A stretch of 48,203 nt of DNA from Candidatus Acidiferrum typicum. Its GTDB lineage: Bacteria; Acidobacteriota; Terriglobia; Acidiferrales; UBA7541. The stretch lies in contig JAOAPV010000045.1 of NCBI GenBank assembly GCA_025463055.1, positions 1 through 48,203 of the forward strand. Direction: 5' to 3'. Position 1 is the stretch's first letter. Each line of letters begins with the position of its first letter. The notes under the pieces were generated by a model. The model was not told the origin of the DNA. It was given only the letters and a program-made list of their open reading frames with translations, and made no database searches. The translations under genes were made by a program, and so were the position numbers. Of this stretch, positions 26,158 to 33,810 are shown one piece after another.

Positions 26158-26607
26158 ATGGAAGCCGTAATCTTTGTGGGAGTGCAAGGCTCCGGAAAAA
26201 GCACTTTCTATCGCGAGCGTTTCTTCGACACGCACGTGCGTATCAACCTGGACATGCTGCGGACGCGCCAGAGGGAACAACTCCTGCTGACCGCGTGCCT
26301 GGCGGGAAGACAGCCGTTTGTGATCGACAACACCAACCCATTGCCTAGCGACCGCGCCCGATATATTGGACCGGCGCGCCAGATCGGGTTTCGCGTAGTC
26401 GCCTATTTTTTCGAGACTCCCCTCCGCGACGCAATTCGGCGCAACAACGAGCGCGCGGGAAAGCAGAAAGTGCCGGTGCCGGGTATCGCAGGAACATTTC
26501 GGAAACTGCAAGCTCCCATACTGGAAGAGGGATACGACGCGATTTATAAGGTGACGATATCTCCTGAAGGCGCGTTCGTCGTAAGCGAAACGATCGACAA
26601 GCCGTAG
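26158..26607 (+). CDS. P-loop kinase (polynucleotide-kinase-like AAA_33)
   Basis: 149 aa from ATG-26158; an in-frame TTG at 26143 is possible, neither has a clear ribosome site. Walker A GVQGSGKST (8-16), an Asp in INLDMLR (D32), IDNTN (56-60), and a lid/Arg segment (LRDAIRRNNERAGKQKVPVPG) match the T4 polynucleotide kinase / zeta-type phosphotransferase fold. It may phosphorylate nucleic-acid ends or a nucleotide-like substrate. Single-domain, no fused phosphatase. Confidence 0.8.
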   Translation: MEAVIFVGVQGSGKSTFYRERFFDTHVRINLDMLRTRQREQLLLTACLAGRQPFVIDNTNPLPSDRARYIGPARQIGFRVVAYFFETPLRDAIRRNNERAGKQKVPVPGIAGTFRKLQAPILEEGYDAIYKVTISPEGAFVVSETIDKP

Positions 26608-26848
26608 CTTGTCGATCGAAAGCGTTACTCGGTGCCTCGGGCGGCGCGCAATGGGCACGGATTTTCTGTGTAGCAGCACTTGATGGAGCTGGCGCGGACT
26701 CGGAGGAGTCAGGCTCGCAGGCGACGTCAAACGCCATGGTCTAGCACTCCTGTATATCGCGATGGGATTCCCAGTACCCGGACCGAAAAGGTCTTACATT
26801 GCCGCAAGTGGCCTAACAGGCTAGAATAAAGCACGGAGGAATGTCTTA
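26608..26848. other. Intergenic region with the rpsP promoter
   Basis: A 241-bp gap; the right part holds the promoter described next, and no gene is seen in the left part. Confidence 0.5.
26799..26827 (+). promoter_or_regulatory. Sigma70-type promoter of the rpsP operon
   Basis: -35 TTGCCG (26799-26804), 17-bp spacer, -10 TAGAAT (26822-26827), placing the start about 15 bp before the GTG of rpsP. The rpsP operon therefore no longer depends on ffh transcription. Confidence 0.6.
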
Positions 26849-27088
26849 GTGCTGACGATTCGACTGTCAAGGATTGGCAAGAAGAAGAGGCCCTTTTATC
26901 GAGTGGTAGTGATCGAGAGGACGCGGCCACGCGATGGCCGAGTTCGCGAGTTGGTGGGGACGTACGATCCGCTCAAAAAGCCCGCGGAGATCAAGCTGGA
27001 TGCGGAACGCATCAAGTATTGGCTCGGCGTCGGCGCACAGCCCAGCGATACCGTGCGCAGCTTCATCCGTTTGCAAAAGATAGCGTAA
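26849..27088 (+). CDS. rpsP: 30S ribosomal protein S16
   Basis: 79 aa, GTG start preceded by CGGAGGA. The entire sequence is typical of S16: [29 protein letters not shown] region, [20 protein letters not shown]. It binds 16S rRNA in the 30S body. First gene of the translation operon. Confidence 0.97.
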   Translation: MLTIRLSRIGKKKRPFYRVVVIERTRPRDGRVRELVGTYDPLKKPAEIKLDAERIKYWLGVGAQPSDTVRSFIRLQKIA

Positions 27089-27194
27089 GATTCCCAGCTA
27101 ATTGTTCGTCTAGTGCACCCTCTTCCTAGTCAGGGCGCCTTTTTCCAGGCTCATGTCCGAAGTTGATGAAAATCGCGTTCTTAGAGGTGCCCCC

Positions 27195-27428
27195 ATGAAG
27201 GAGCTGGTTGAATCTATCGCCAGAGCTCTCGTGGACCATCCGGAGGAAGTTAACGTCAGGTCCGTCGAGGGTTCACAAGCTACGATATTAGAATTGCGCG
27301 TACATCCGGAAGATCTTGGCAAAGTGATAGGCAGGCAAGGCCGGACGGCCAAGGCGGTGCGCACATTGCTCGGCGCCGCGGGAATGAAAGTGCGCAAGCG
27401 GTTTACGCTCGAAATACTGGAAGAGTGA
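27195..27428 (+). CDS. khpA: KH-domain RNA-binding protein KhpA
   Basis: 77 aa from ATG-27195, chosen because AGAGG precedes it at good spacing and the family begins MKELVE; an in-frame ATG at 27153 would add 14 codons. The KH fold has the nucleic-acid binding loop [16 protein letters not shown] (GxxG = GRQG). KhpA works with KhpB/Jag in RNA binding and cell-wall/size control. It overlaps the rimM start by 4 bp (GTGA). Confidence 0.93.
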   Translation: MKELVESIARALVDHPEEVNVRSVEGSQATILELRVHPEDLGKVIGRQGRTAKAVRTLLGAAGMKVRKRFTLEILEE

Positions 27429-28033
27429 GCGACGCAGCGCAACGCTGGGTCGCTGTGGCGCATATACTTCGTCCTCGCGGAAACAAAGGCGAAGTGGCGG
27501 CAGAGCTGTTGACGGATTTTCCGCAGCGGCTTTCGGAATTACGAGAAGCGTTTGTTGGCGATAGCCGCAAGCAGGATGGGCTGCGGCGTATCGCGATTAC
27601 AGCTTGCTGGCTTAGCCAGAATCATCCGGGGCAGGCGGTGTTTCACTTCGAGGGCTGTTCCTCGATTGACGACGCGGAAAAGTTTCGCGGCCAGGATGTG
27701 CTCCTTCCCATCGAACAGCGCGTTAGTCTTCCTGCTGGGCAATACTTCATTTCGGATCTGATTGGCTGCTCCGTGTTTGAGCTGCCACGCGAGGCATCGC
27801 CTCTGGCTTCTTCGCCGTGCTCGATGTCCACCGCCCCGGTATTGCTCGGCGGCGTCACGGATGTTCAATTTACCGGCGAAGGCGTTTCTGGAACACCGCT
27901 GCTTGTCGTGGATGCGCGAGAAGGCGAGCTGTTGATTCCGCTCGCCGAGGACATTTGCACGAAGATCGACACAGCGGCACGGCGAATCGATGTGCTGCTT
28001 CCAGACGGGCTGCGCGATCTCAACACACCGTAA
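27425..28033 (+). CDS. rimM: 16S rRNA-processing / 30S maturation factor RimM
   Basis: 202 aa, GTG start overlapping khpA. N-terminal RimM domain ([19 protein letters not shown]) and C-terminal PRC barrel ([38 protein letters not shown]). It assists maturation of the 30S head with S19. Compared with ordinary RimM, about 19 residues (121-139, rich in Pro/Ser/Ala) are inserted in the first PRC loop, where most relatives have a short turn. Confidence 0.94.
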   Translation: MSDAAQRWVAVAHILRPRGNKGEVAAELLTDFPQRLSELREAFVGDSRKQDGLRRIAITACWLSQNHPGQAVFHFEGCSSIDDAEKFRGQDVLLPIEQRVSLPAGQYFISDLIGCSVFELPREASPLASSPCSMSTAPVLLGGVTDVQFTGEGVSGTPLLVVDAREGELLIPLAEDICTKIDTAARRIDVLLPDGLRDLNTP

Positions 28034-28107
28034 CGGAACGGTGTACGCTGGCCGGAATGTCTTCCTTCGCGCTGGATTCCTCGGTTTAGAGATAAGCTAG
28101 ATTGAAC

Positions 28108-28914
28108 ATGCGATTTGATCTCATCACGATTTTTCCAGAGTTTTTTGCGGGTCCGCTGGAGCACGGAATTGTGCGGCGGGCGCGCGAGGCCGGTTTGATT
28201 GACGTGCGCGTACAGGATTTACGGGAGTTCACGAAAGATCGGCATCGCACGGTGGATGATCGTCCTTTCGGCGGCGGGGAAGGGATGGTAATGAAGCCGG
28301 AGCCGCTGTTCGAGGCGGTGGAATCTTTGCTCGGGCAGAGTGTAGGGCAAGGCTCGGGATTAGAGTCGCCAGATTCTGGGACGGCGATTGTGCTGCTGTC
28401 TGCGGCAGGCAAGCGGTTCACACAGGAAACGGCGAGGCGCTACGCTGGGCTAAATCGGATGGTTTTTATTTGTGGGCGGTATGAAGGCGTGGACGAGCGT
28501 GTGGCCGTGCACCTGGCGACGGAAGAAATTTCTGTGGGAGATTTTGTTTTGAGCGGCGGGGAGCTGCCGGCAATGTTGGTCGTTGATGCGGTGACGCGGT
28601 TGTTGCCTGGGGCGCTGGGGAACGAGGCCTCAGCGCAGAATGAGTCGTTTAGTGGCGGCGCTGGCAACGCGTTGCCAACAGGGGCGCAACATGTTGCGCC
28701 CCTACAAGGAACCGGAGATCGGGCTCGGGATGGCGACGACCGAAATGGATTGCTGCTGGACTATCCGCATTACACGCGGCCGGCGGAGTTTCGCGGATGG
28801 GCGGTGCCGGAAGTTTTAATTGGCGGGAACCATGCCGAGGTGGCGAAGTGGCGGCGGTCGGCGGCACTCGAGAAGACGCGGCGGAACCGGCCGGATTTGC
28901 TTTTGCGAGGTTGA
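28108..28914 (+). CDS. trmD: tRNA (guanine-37-N1)-methyltransferase TrmD, with in-frame palindromic insertion
   Basis: 268 aa from ATG-28108 (an upstream TTG adds two residues). SPOUT-family features: [11 protein letters not shown] start, [43 protein letters not shown] and the C-terminal LDYPHYTRP. TrmD methylates G37 of tRNAs, preventing +1 slippage, and is usually essential. In most species the ESF segment runs almost directly into the [11 protein letters not shown] segment; here roughly 29 residues (about 184-212) are inserted between them. Their coding DNA carries two perfect palindromes (28663-28676 and 28681-28702). The frame is intact, so the enzyme probably still works. Confidence 0.94.
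   Translation: MRFDLITIFPEFFAGPLEHGIVRRAREAGLIDVRVQDLREFTKDRHRTVDDRPFGGGEGMVMKPEPLFEAVESLLGQSVGQGSGLESPDSGTAIVLLSAAGKRFTQETARRYAGLNRMVFICGRYEGVDERVAVHLATEEISVGDFVLSGGELPAMLVVDAVTRLLPGALGNEASAQNESFSGGAGNALPTGAQHVAPLQGTGDRARDGDDRNGLLLDYPHYTRPAEFRGWAVPEVLIGGNHAEVAKWRRSAALEKTRRNRPDLLLRG
28663..28702. repeat. Double palindrome inside trmD (probable mobile palindromic element)
   Basis: A perfect 14-bp palindrome (GGCAACGCGTTGCC, 28663-28676) is followed after four bases by a perfect 22-bp palindrome centred on CATG with GGGGCGCAA arms (28681-28702). Both share GCAAC/GTTGC arms. They coincide with the part of TrmD absent from ordinary family members. Confidence 0.75.
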
Positions 28915-28923
28915 TTGGCGCGA

Positions 28924-28929
28924 TATACT
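28924..28929 (+). promoter_or_regulatory. -10 box of the attenuator transcript (near-leaderless start)
   Basis: TATACT (28924-28929) lies only 9 bp before the ATG at 28939, so a transcript from it would start at or within a few bases of that ATG. A leaderless message would explain the lack of a ribosome site. The -35 is poor (TTTTGC or TTGCGA about 15-17 bp upstream, inside trmD). Confidence 0.45.
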
Positions 28930-28938
28930 GGTAATTCG

Positions 28939-29070
28939 ATGAATCGCGCTACGCAATGCGATAACTTCGGGACGGCGGCGACCAGTTTTGTGCCCCAACC
29001 AGCCTGCGCTTGTTGCCGCTGCGCGTGTATGTGTTCCGCAATTAGCGGCACAGGCGATCCTGCGGTGTAA
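28939..29070 (+). CDS. Cys-rich leader peptide of a predicted cysteine attenuator
   Basis: 43 aa, ATG-28939 to TAA-29070. The N-terminal part is unremarkable (MNRATQCDNFG), the second half carries a C-A-C-C-R-C-A-C-M-C run: six Cys codons in ten (29005-29034; UGC and UGU mixed), then SAISGTGDPAV. Short upstream frames with Cys runs are known in mycobacteria and relatives to stall ribosomes when charged tRNA-Cys is scarce. Here the stop codon is 26 bp before a GC-rich terminator, the right spacing for transcription attenuation. The downstream genes fit sulfur metabolism. A role as a modified-peptide precursor for the neighbouring ATP-grasp enzyme is the main alternative. Confidence 0.65.
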   Translation: MNRATQCDNFGTAATSFVPQPACACCRCACMCSAISGTGDPAV

Positions 29071-29122
29071 GGTCAGTTGTAAACCAGCAAGATCCGGGCC
29101 GCTCGCGATGAGCGGCCTTTTT
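29014..29122 (+). promoter_or_regulatory. Transcription attenuator: alternative 1:2, 2:3 and 3:4 pairings
   Basis: Segment 1 TGCCGCT (29014-29020) lies within the Cys codons. Segment 2 AGCGGCA (29044-29050) pairs with it over 7 bp, or by its AGCGGC part with segment 3 GCCGCT (29098-29103) over 6 bp. Segment 3 is also the 5' arm of the terminator, pairing with segment 4 GAGCGGCC (29110-29117). A ribosome paused early in the Cys run would cover 1 and free 2 to sequester 3 (antitermination); one reaching the stop at 29070 would cover 2 and allow 3:4 (termination). Confidence 0.6.
29097..29122 (+). terminator. Intrinsic terminator arm of the attenuator
   Basis: GGCCGCTC (29097-29104), loop GCGAT, GAGCGGCC (29110-29117), then five T (29118-29122) and a further TTTT. 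It lies 29 bp before the ATP-grasp gene and must be read through for that operon to be expressed from upstream. Confidence 0.8.
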
Positions 29123-29151
29123 GATTTTCGGACGTCAAAGTCTGAGGGTTT

Positions 29152-30183
29152 ATGAGCAAAGCGACTATAGGGACCGGCAACAGCGAATCAAGACCGATTG
29201 CGATTTATTACGAGCAGCCAAACTGGTTTGTGCCGCTGTTTCAACAATTGGACGCACGCGGCGTGAATTGGGTGAAGCTGGACGCGCGATATCACCAGTA
29301 TGACGCGGCGTCGCCCGAGCGGAAGTATTCACTGCTGTTCAATCGTATGAGCCCCTCGGCCTGGCAGCGCGGCGTGGGGCACGGGATTTTCTATACGCTA
29401 AATTATTTGAAGCACTTGGAAGATAAAGGCGTGCGGGTGGTGAACGGATCGCGCGCCTTCAGGCATGAAACTTCGAAGGCACTGCAACTTGCGCTGCTCG
29501 AGAGGCTCGGACTGCCGTATCCCAAGGCGCGAGTGATTAACCATCCCTCGCAGGTGGTTACCGCCGCGGAAGCTGTCGGGTACCCGCTGATTGTGAAGCC
29601 CAATATCGGGGGCAGCGGGGCGGGCATCAAGCGATTTTCTTCGCGCGATGAATTGCAGGCCGCGGTCGATGAGGGCGGCTTGCAATTTGGTATTGATAAC
29701 ACGGCGCTGGTGCAGGAGTGCTTCACGGCACGAGACGGGATTATCACGCGCGTAGAAGTTCTTGGCGGAAAATATCTGTACGCAATTCAGATTCACATTA
29801 CCGGCGAGACGTTCGACCTATGTCCAGCGGACATTTGCAAGAGCACGAAAGGCGAGGAGCTGACGCGGATTGCCTGTCCGGTGGACGCGCCGAAGACAGG
29901 CATGACGGTCGAAACGTACGATGCGCCACGGCAGGTAATAAAGAAGGTTGAGCTCATCATGCAGAAGGCGGGAATTGAGGTGGGCGGTGTTGAGTATGTG
30001 ACCGACGAGCGCAGCGGGCGACAGATGTATTACGACATTAACGCGCTTTCTAACTTCGTGGCCGATCCAGAGCGCATGCTGGGCTTCAATCCTTATGGAC
30101 GCTTGGCGGATTTCTTGATCGCAGAAGCGCGAATTCACGAAGGGAAACAGACGGCGGTGGTGGCGGCAGGAGAAAAGTCATGA
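29152..30183 (+). CDS. ATP-grasp ligase (RimK/glutathione-synthase-like)
   Basis: 343 aa, GAGGG three bases before the ATG. ATP-grasp features: a nucleotide-binding lysine segment PLIVKPNIGGSGAGIKRF (about 147-164), ALVQECF, and a metal-binding end EYVTDERSGRQMYYDINALSNFV in which the conserved E/D and N residues are kept. The N-terminal pre-ATP-grasp domain (IAIYYEQPNWFVPLFQQL, FNRMSPSAW) resembles RimK-type amino-acid ligases that join a carboxylate to an amine. The substrate is unknown. It overlaps the monooxygenase gene by 4 bp (ATGA), so translation is coupled, and lies behind the Cys attenuator. Confidence 0.85.
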   Translation: MSKATIGTGNSESRPIAIYYEQPNWFVPLFQQLDARGVNWVKLDARYHQYDAASPERKYSLLFNRMSPSAWQRGVGHGIFYTLNYLKHLEDKGVRVVNGSRAFRHETSKALQLALLERLGLPYPKARVINHPSQVVTAAEAVGYPLIVKPNIGGSGAGIKRFSSRDELQAAVDEGGLQFGIDNTALVQECFTARDGIITRVEVLGGKYLYAIQIHITGETFDLCPADICKSTKGEELTRIACPVDAPKTGMTVETYDAPRQVIKKVELIMQKAGIEVGGVEYVTDERSGRQMYYDINALSNFVADPERMLGFNPYGRLADFLIAEARIHEGKQTAVVAAGEKS

Positions 30184-31223
30184 GATACGGATACTGGCTA
30201 CCGGTCTTTGGCGGATGGTTGCGCAACGTCGCGGATGAAAACATGCAGGCCACGTGGCCGTACGTGAAGCGGCTGGCACAACGCAGCGAAGAAATTGGAT
30301 TCGATGTGACGCTCATTGCGGAACTAAATCTGAACGACATCAAGGGAGTGGAAGCTCCGTCGCTCGATGCGTGGTCGACCGCGGCTGCGCTCGCGGCGGT
30401 GACCGAGCGGATCGAGTTGATGGTGGCGGTACGGCCAACGTTTCATTTGCCGGCGTTGCTTGCGAAACAGGCGGCCAACATCGATCACATCAGCGGATGT
30501 CGGCTGACGTTGAACGTGGTGTCGTCCTGGTGGGCGGATGAGGCACGCAAATACGGCGTCGGATTCGAGCAGCATGATGATCGTTATGCGCGAACGGCTG
30601 AATGGCTCGATGTGCTGAACGGAGTATGGTCGCAAGACCATTTTTCGTTTTCTGGGAAATACTACAGAGTTGAAGACAATGTCCTGGAGCCGAAGCCGCT
30701 TTCGCAGCCGCGTCCGACTTTGTACGCTGGCGGGGAATCGTCCGCAGCGAAGGAATTGATCGCCGAAAAGTGCGACGCGTACCTGATGCACGGCGATCCG
30801 CCAGAGCGCGTTAGAGAGAAGATCGCCGATTTGCGCGAACGGCGTACCCGCCGTGACCTCCCGCCGCTAAAATTCGGCGTAGCCGGATATGCGATCGTGC
30901 GCGAAACGGAGCGGGAAGCGCAGGATGAGCTGCGGCGAATCACGGACGTGCAGCAGTCCGCGGCAGGCTATGCGAATTATCAGCAATGGCTGGCAGGTAC
31001 GCAGCTTGAGCAGCGCGTTTCGCTCGAAGATTATTCGGTCTCGAATCGGGGCTTGCGCTCGGGGCTAGTGGGCACGGCGGAGCAAGTGGCCGAGCGTGTG
31101 GCACAATTTGAGGCCGTCGGCGTCGACTTGCTGTTGCTGCAATTCAGCCCACAACACGACGAAATGGAACGGTTTGCGGAAACGGTAATCCGAAGGCGCA
31201 GCGCGGCTTCCGCGCTCGCCTAG
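30180..31223 (+). CDS. FMNH2-dependent LLM-class monooxygenase, SsuD/SfnG-like
   Basis: 347 aa. Bacterial luciferase-like TIM barrel. Segments such as YGYWLPVFGGWL, SWWADEARKYGV, HDDRYARTAEWLDVL and PTLYAGGESSAAKELIAEKCDAYL parallel the alkanesulfonate monooxygenase SsuD, with the same order and spacing, and the opening also recalls dimethylsulfone monooxygenase SfnG. Members release sulfite from organosulfur compounds for sulfur supply. No flavin reductase (SsuE) or ABC transporter is adjacent, so reduced FMN must come from elsewhere. Translationally coupled to the ATP-grasp gene. A GCTCGC/GCGAGC hairpin spans its stop codon (31214-31232). Substrate inferred only from family. Confidence 0.85.
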   Translation: MRYGYWLPVFGGWLRNVADENMQATWPYVKRLAQRSEEIGFDVTLIAELNLNDIKGVEAPSLDAWSTAAALAAVTERIELMVAVRPTFHLPALLAKQAANIDHISGCRLTLNVVSSWWADEARKYGVGFEQHDDRYARTAEWLDVLNGVWSQDHFSFSGKYYRVEDNVLEPKPLSQPRPTLYAGGESSAAKELIAEKCDAYLMHGDPPERVREKIADLRERRTRRDLPPLKFGVAGYAIVRETEREAQDELRRITDVQQSAAGYANYQQWLAGTQLEQRVSLEDYSVSNRGLRSGLVGTAEQVAERVAQFEAVGVDLLLLQFSPQHDEMERFAETVIRRRSAASALA

Positions 31224-31245
31224 TAAGCGAGCGGCACGATTCCGC

Positions 31246-31274
31246 TAGGCAATTCGCGGGAATTTGCCTATAAT
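31246..31274 (+). promoter_or_regulatory. Sigma70-type promoter of rplS
   Basis: -35 TAGGCA (31246-31251), 17-bp spacer, perfect -10 TATAAT (31269-31274). It lets rplS be expressed independently of the attenuated operon placed upstream. Confidence 0.6.
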
Positions 31275-31331
31275 TAAAGATTGCGTTTGGTGTGCTGGCC
31301 CCGCCCGAGTGGGTCTGCAGGGAATACGAAC

Positions 31332-31742
31332 ATGAATCTTGTAATTGCAAAACTACACGACGCGCAACTGCGCAAAGACCTCCCCGACTTCCGGCCGGGG
31401 GATACGGTCCGCGTCAACGTGCGCCTGAAGGAAGGCGACGGCGAGAAAGAAAAGGAGCGCCTGCAAGCGTTTGAGGGCGTGGTGATCTCGAAGAAGGGCC
31501 GGGCTTCCGGAGCCACGTTTACGGTGCGCCGCGTCAGCTTTGGCGTGGGCATCGAGCGAATTTTCCCCCTGCATTCGCCAACGATCAGCTCGATAGAAGT
31601 GGTCGGCAAAGGCAAAGTGCGTCGTGCGCGGCTTTATTATCTGCGCGAACTTCGCGGCAAAGCAGCCCGCATCAAAAGAGCTGCGCGCGAAGAAGCGCCG
31701 GCTGCGGCCGCTGCTACTGCCGGAACAGACACAAAGGCTTAA
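31332..31742 (+). CDS. rplS: 50S ribosomal protein L19
   Basis: 136 aa from ATG-31332 (AGGGA upstream); earlier in-frame codons lack a ribosome site. Typical L19: [72 protein letters not shown]. It sits at the 30S-50S interface. The C-terminal 20 residues are an Ala/Glu-rich extension beyond the normal end. Normally follows trmD directly; here two accessory genes intervene. Confidence 0.97.
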   Translation: MNLVIAKLHDAQLRKDLPDFRPGDTVRVNVRLKEGDGEKEKERLQAFEGVVISKKGRASGATFTVRRVSFGVGIERIFPLHSPTISSIEVVGKGKVRRARLYYLRELRGKAARIKRAAREEAPAAAAATAGTDTKA

Positions 31743-33661
31743 GCGTTTTCATCTATCAGCTTTCGGAAGAGCCCTGCGTAAGCGGGGCTTTTTATTTGCC
31801 GGGTGCTGAGGGCATCACCAACGTTCAGCCATAACCCTAGTTCAGCACGAAGCGCCGAGCGCTCCCAAGCCACATCCGTCAAATTGCCCTGGTGCAAGAA
31901 CTGGCCGAACTCCATCTCTTCGTATTGATTGTAGTAGGTCATGTAGTTGTAACTGATGAGATTGGAGATACCGGCGATTGGGACCGCAGCCTTGAACTCG
32001 TTCGTTTGCGTGATTAGCCAGTCCGTGAGCTGGCCGCCGTAGCTCACGCCTTCGATGCCCATGCGCTCGCGGTCAATCCAAAGATAACGGCGCACAGCCG
32101 CGCTGACTCCGTACAGAACGTCTTGGCCTTCGTTTCCGTCCTGGTCTCCGAACACAGCATCGGCAAATTTTTGTCCGTAGCCGGCTGAACCGCGAAAATT
32201 CACGTTCAGCGTGGCCCAGCCGCGCGCCGCATAGACTTGGTTCTTGAAGTTGAACGCCGGACCATTCTGACCGTGTGGACCGCCGTGAATATTGACGATT
32301 AGCGGGTGCTTTGACGTGCCGGCCACCGACGCCGGCTTGGTGAGAAAAGCTTCGACCTCGAATTTGTTGTCATTGCTGGTGAACGTAAAGGACTCGACCT
32401 CACCAAGCTGCTTTCCCTTCAGGATGTCGGCGTTTAAATCGGTCAGCTTGCGCGGACTTCCCGTGCCGCTCTTGAGATAAAGCTCAGACATGTCGCGCGG
32501 CGACGTAAAGCTGTAGGCGAGCGCACCGTCCTTGGCCATGGACCAACTGCCAACCGCGCCTATCTCGTTCACAATGTAATCCGGTTTGCCTCCGGAAATC
32601 GACAAGCGCACCAAATGAACGCTGCCGCGCTCCTGCACCGTGAAATATACGGAGTTGCCATCCGGCGCCCATTGCAGCGCGCCCTGGCGATTGTCTATCA
32701 CCGCGCCAATTTCGCGGCGGTCAGTTCCGTCCGCGTTCATCACCCAGACGTGAGTGTCTTCCATCGTGGTCTCACGGTCGGTCAGTCCGCGGCGCGTGCC
32801 TCGATAAACAATGCGCTTGCCGTCTGGAGACCAGAGCGGCTCGTATTCGTTGTATTCCGTGGCGGTAAGCCGGCGAATGCTGCCGTCGCTGACGCACAAC
32901 GCAAAAATGTCGTAATTAAAGAACTCGTCTTGATTGGGCTCGCGGTTGGAGGCGAAAAGTATCTCGTTGCCGTCGGGCGACCAGTCAATGGAATGCTCGT
33001 CTGTCTCGCCCGTAGTTAGTTGCCGAATCCGCTTGCTCGCGAGGTCTACGACGAAAATGTGCAGCCGCTGGTTGTCGTTGAAGCGCGTCATGCCTTCGCC
33101 CGCATCCGGCTTGTAAAGATAGCGCGTGATGACCATCGGATCGCCGGCAGCTTGCCCCGATTCCGCGCCGGGCGTGGAAGAGATGAACGCGATCTGCTTA
33201 CCATCAGGCGACCAAGTTATTTCTTCGCCACTCCCAGGCAGCGGGCTATTCGTGCCGGTCATCGGCGCGAGAAAATTGACATCCGAGCCATCGGCGCGCG
33301 CGACCAAAAGTCCATGCCTTTCGCCCTGGCTTCCCTGAAAAGCCACCCATTTGCCATCGGGCGACCAGCGGGGATTGCCGGCTGGCGCTTTGCCGTCGCC
33401 CACGGGCACCGATTTCTGTGTGGATAAATCCATGATCGAGAGCAGCGGATAAGGACGGCCGGGGCGATCGTACATAATCACCGTATAAGCTGCGCGATGA
33501 CCGTCAGGAGACAATTGCACTCCGCCAACGAAGCGAAACCGCGAAAGGTCAGAGCTGGCTAAGCTTTGTGCTTTGGCAGACGCGCCAAACCCAGTCAGGA
33601 TGAACATGCACAGTGTCAACAAACCCACCGAATGGCGCGCGAAGCATTGAGGTGCATGCAT
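31739..33661 (-). pseudogene. S9-family serine peptidase (prolyl-oligopeptidase type), catalytic C-terminus lost
   Basis: 640 aa from ATG-33661 (GGGGG upstream; a TTG three bases earlier is also open). Signal peptide about 1-31. A seven-bladed beta-propeller follows, with repeated WSPDGK motifs (TolB/WD40-like), then an alpha/beta-hydrolase domain with the nucleophile in EGVSYGGQ (S540). In acylaminoacyl-/dipeptidyl-peptidase relatives, the segment SALR is followed by VKTPTLLLHG-type sequence holding the catalytic Asp and, 30-40 residues later, the catalytic His. Here SALR is followed by 35 unrelated residues that run through the rplS terminator and stop inside the end of rplS. Asp and His are therefore missing, and hydrolase activity is not expected. 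Cause: deletion at the 3' end, inferred. Confidence 0.8.
31770..31793 (+). terminator. Intrinsic terminator of rplS
   Basis: AGCCCTGC (31770-31777), loop GTAA, GCGGGGCT (31782-31789) with one G-U pair, followed by a T-run through 31793 and ATTT. The S9 peptidase reading frame on the other strand passes right through it. Confidence 0.85.
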
Positions 33662-33810
33662 CAAATCCCCCTAATTACGAAATTTTGCTGCGCCATGCTA
33701 GCCGGGCGCTAGCAGCGGGTCAACTTGGGGCCCGCTCGATGTCGACTTTGGCGAGTTACTCGCACAACTCCTGTGGCGAAATTTGCCCTCGTGCTAAAAT
33801 CGCGCCCGAA

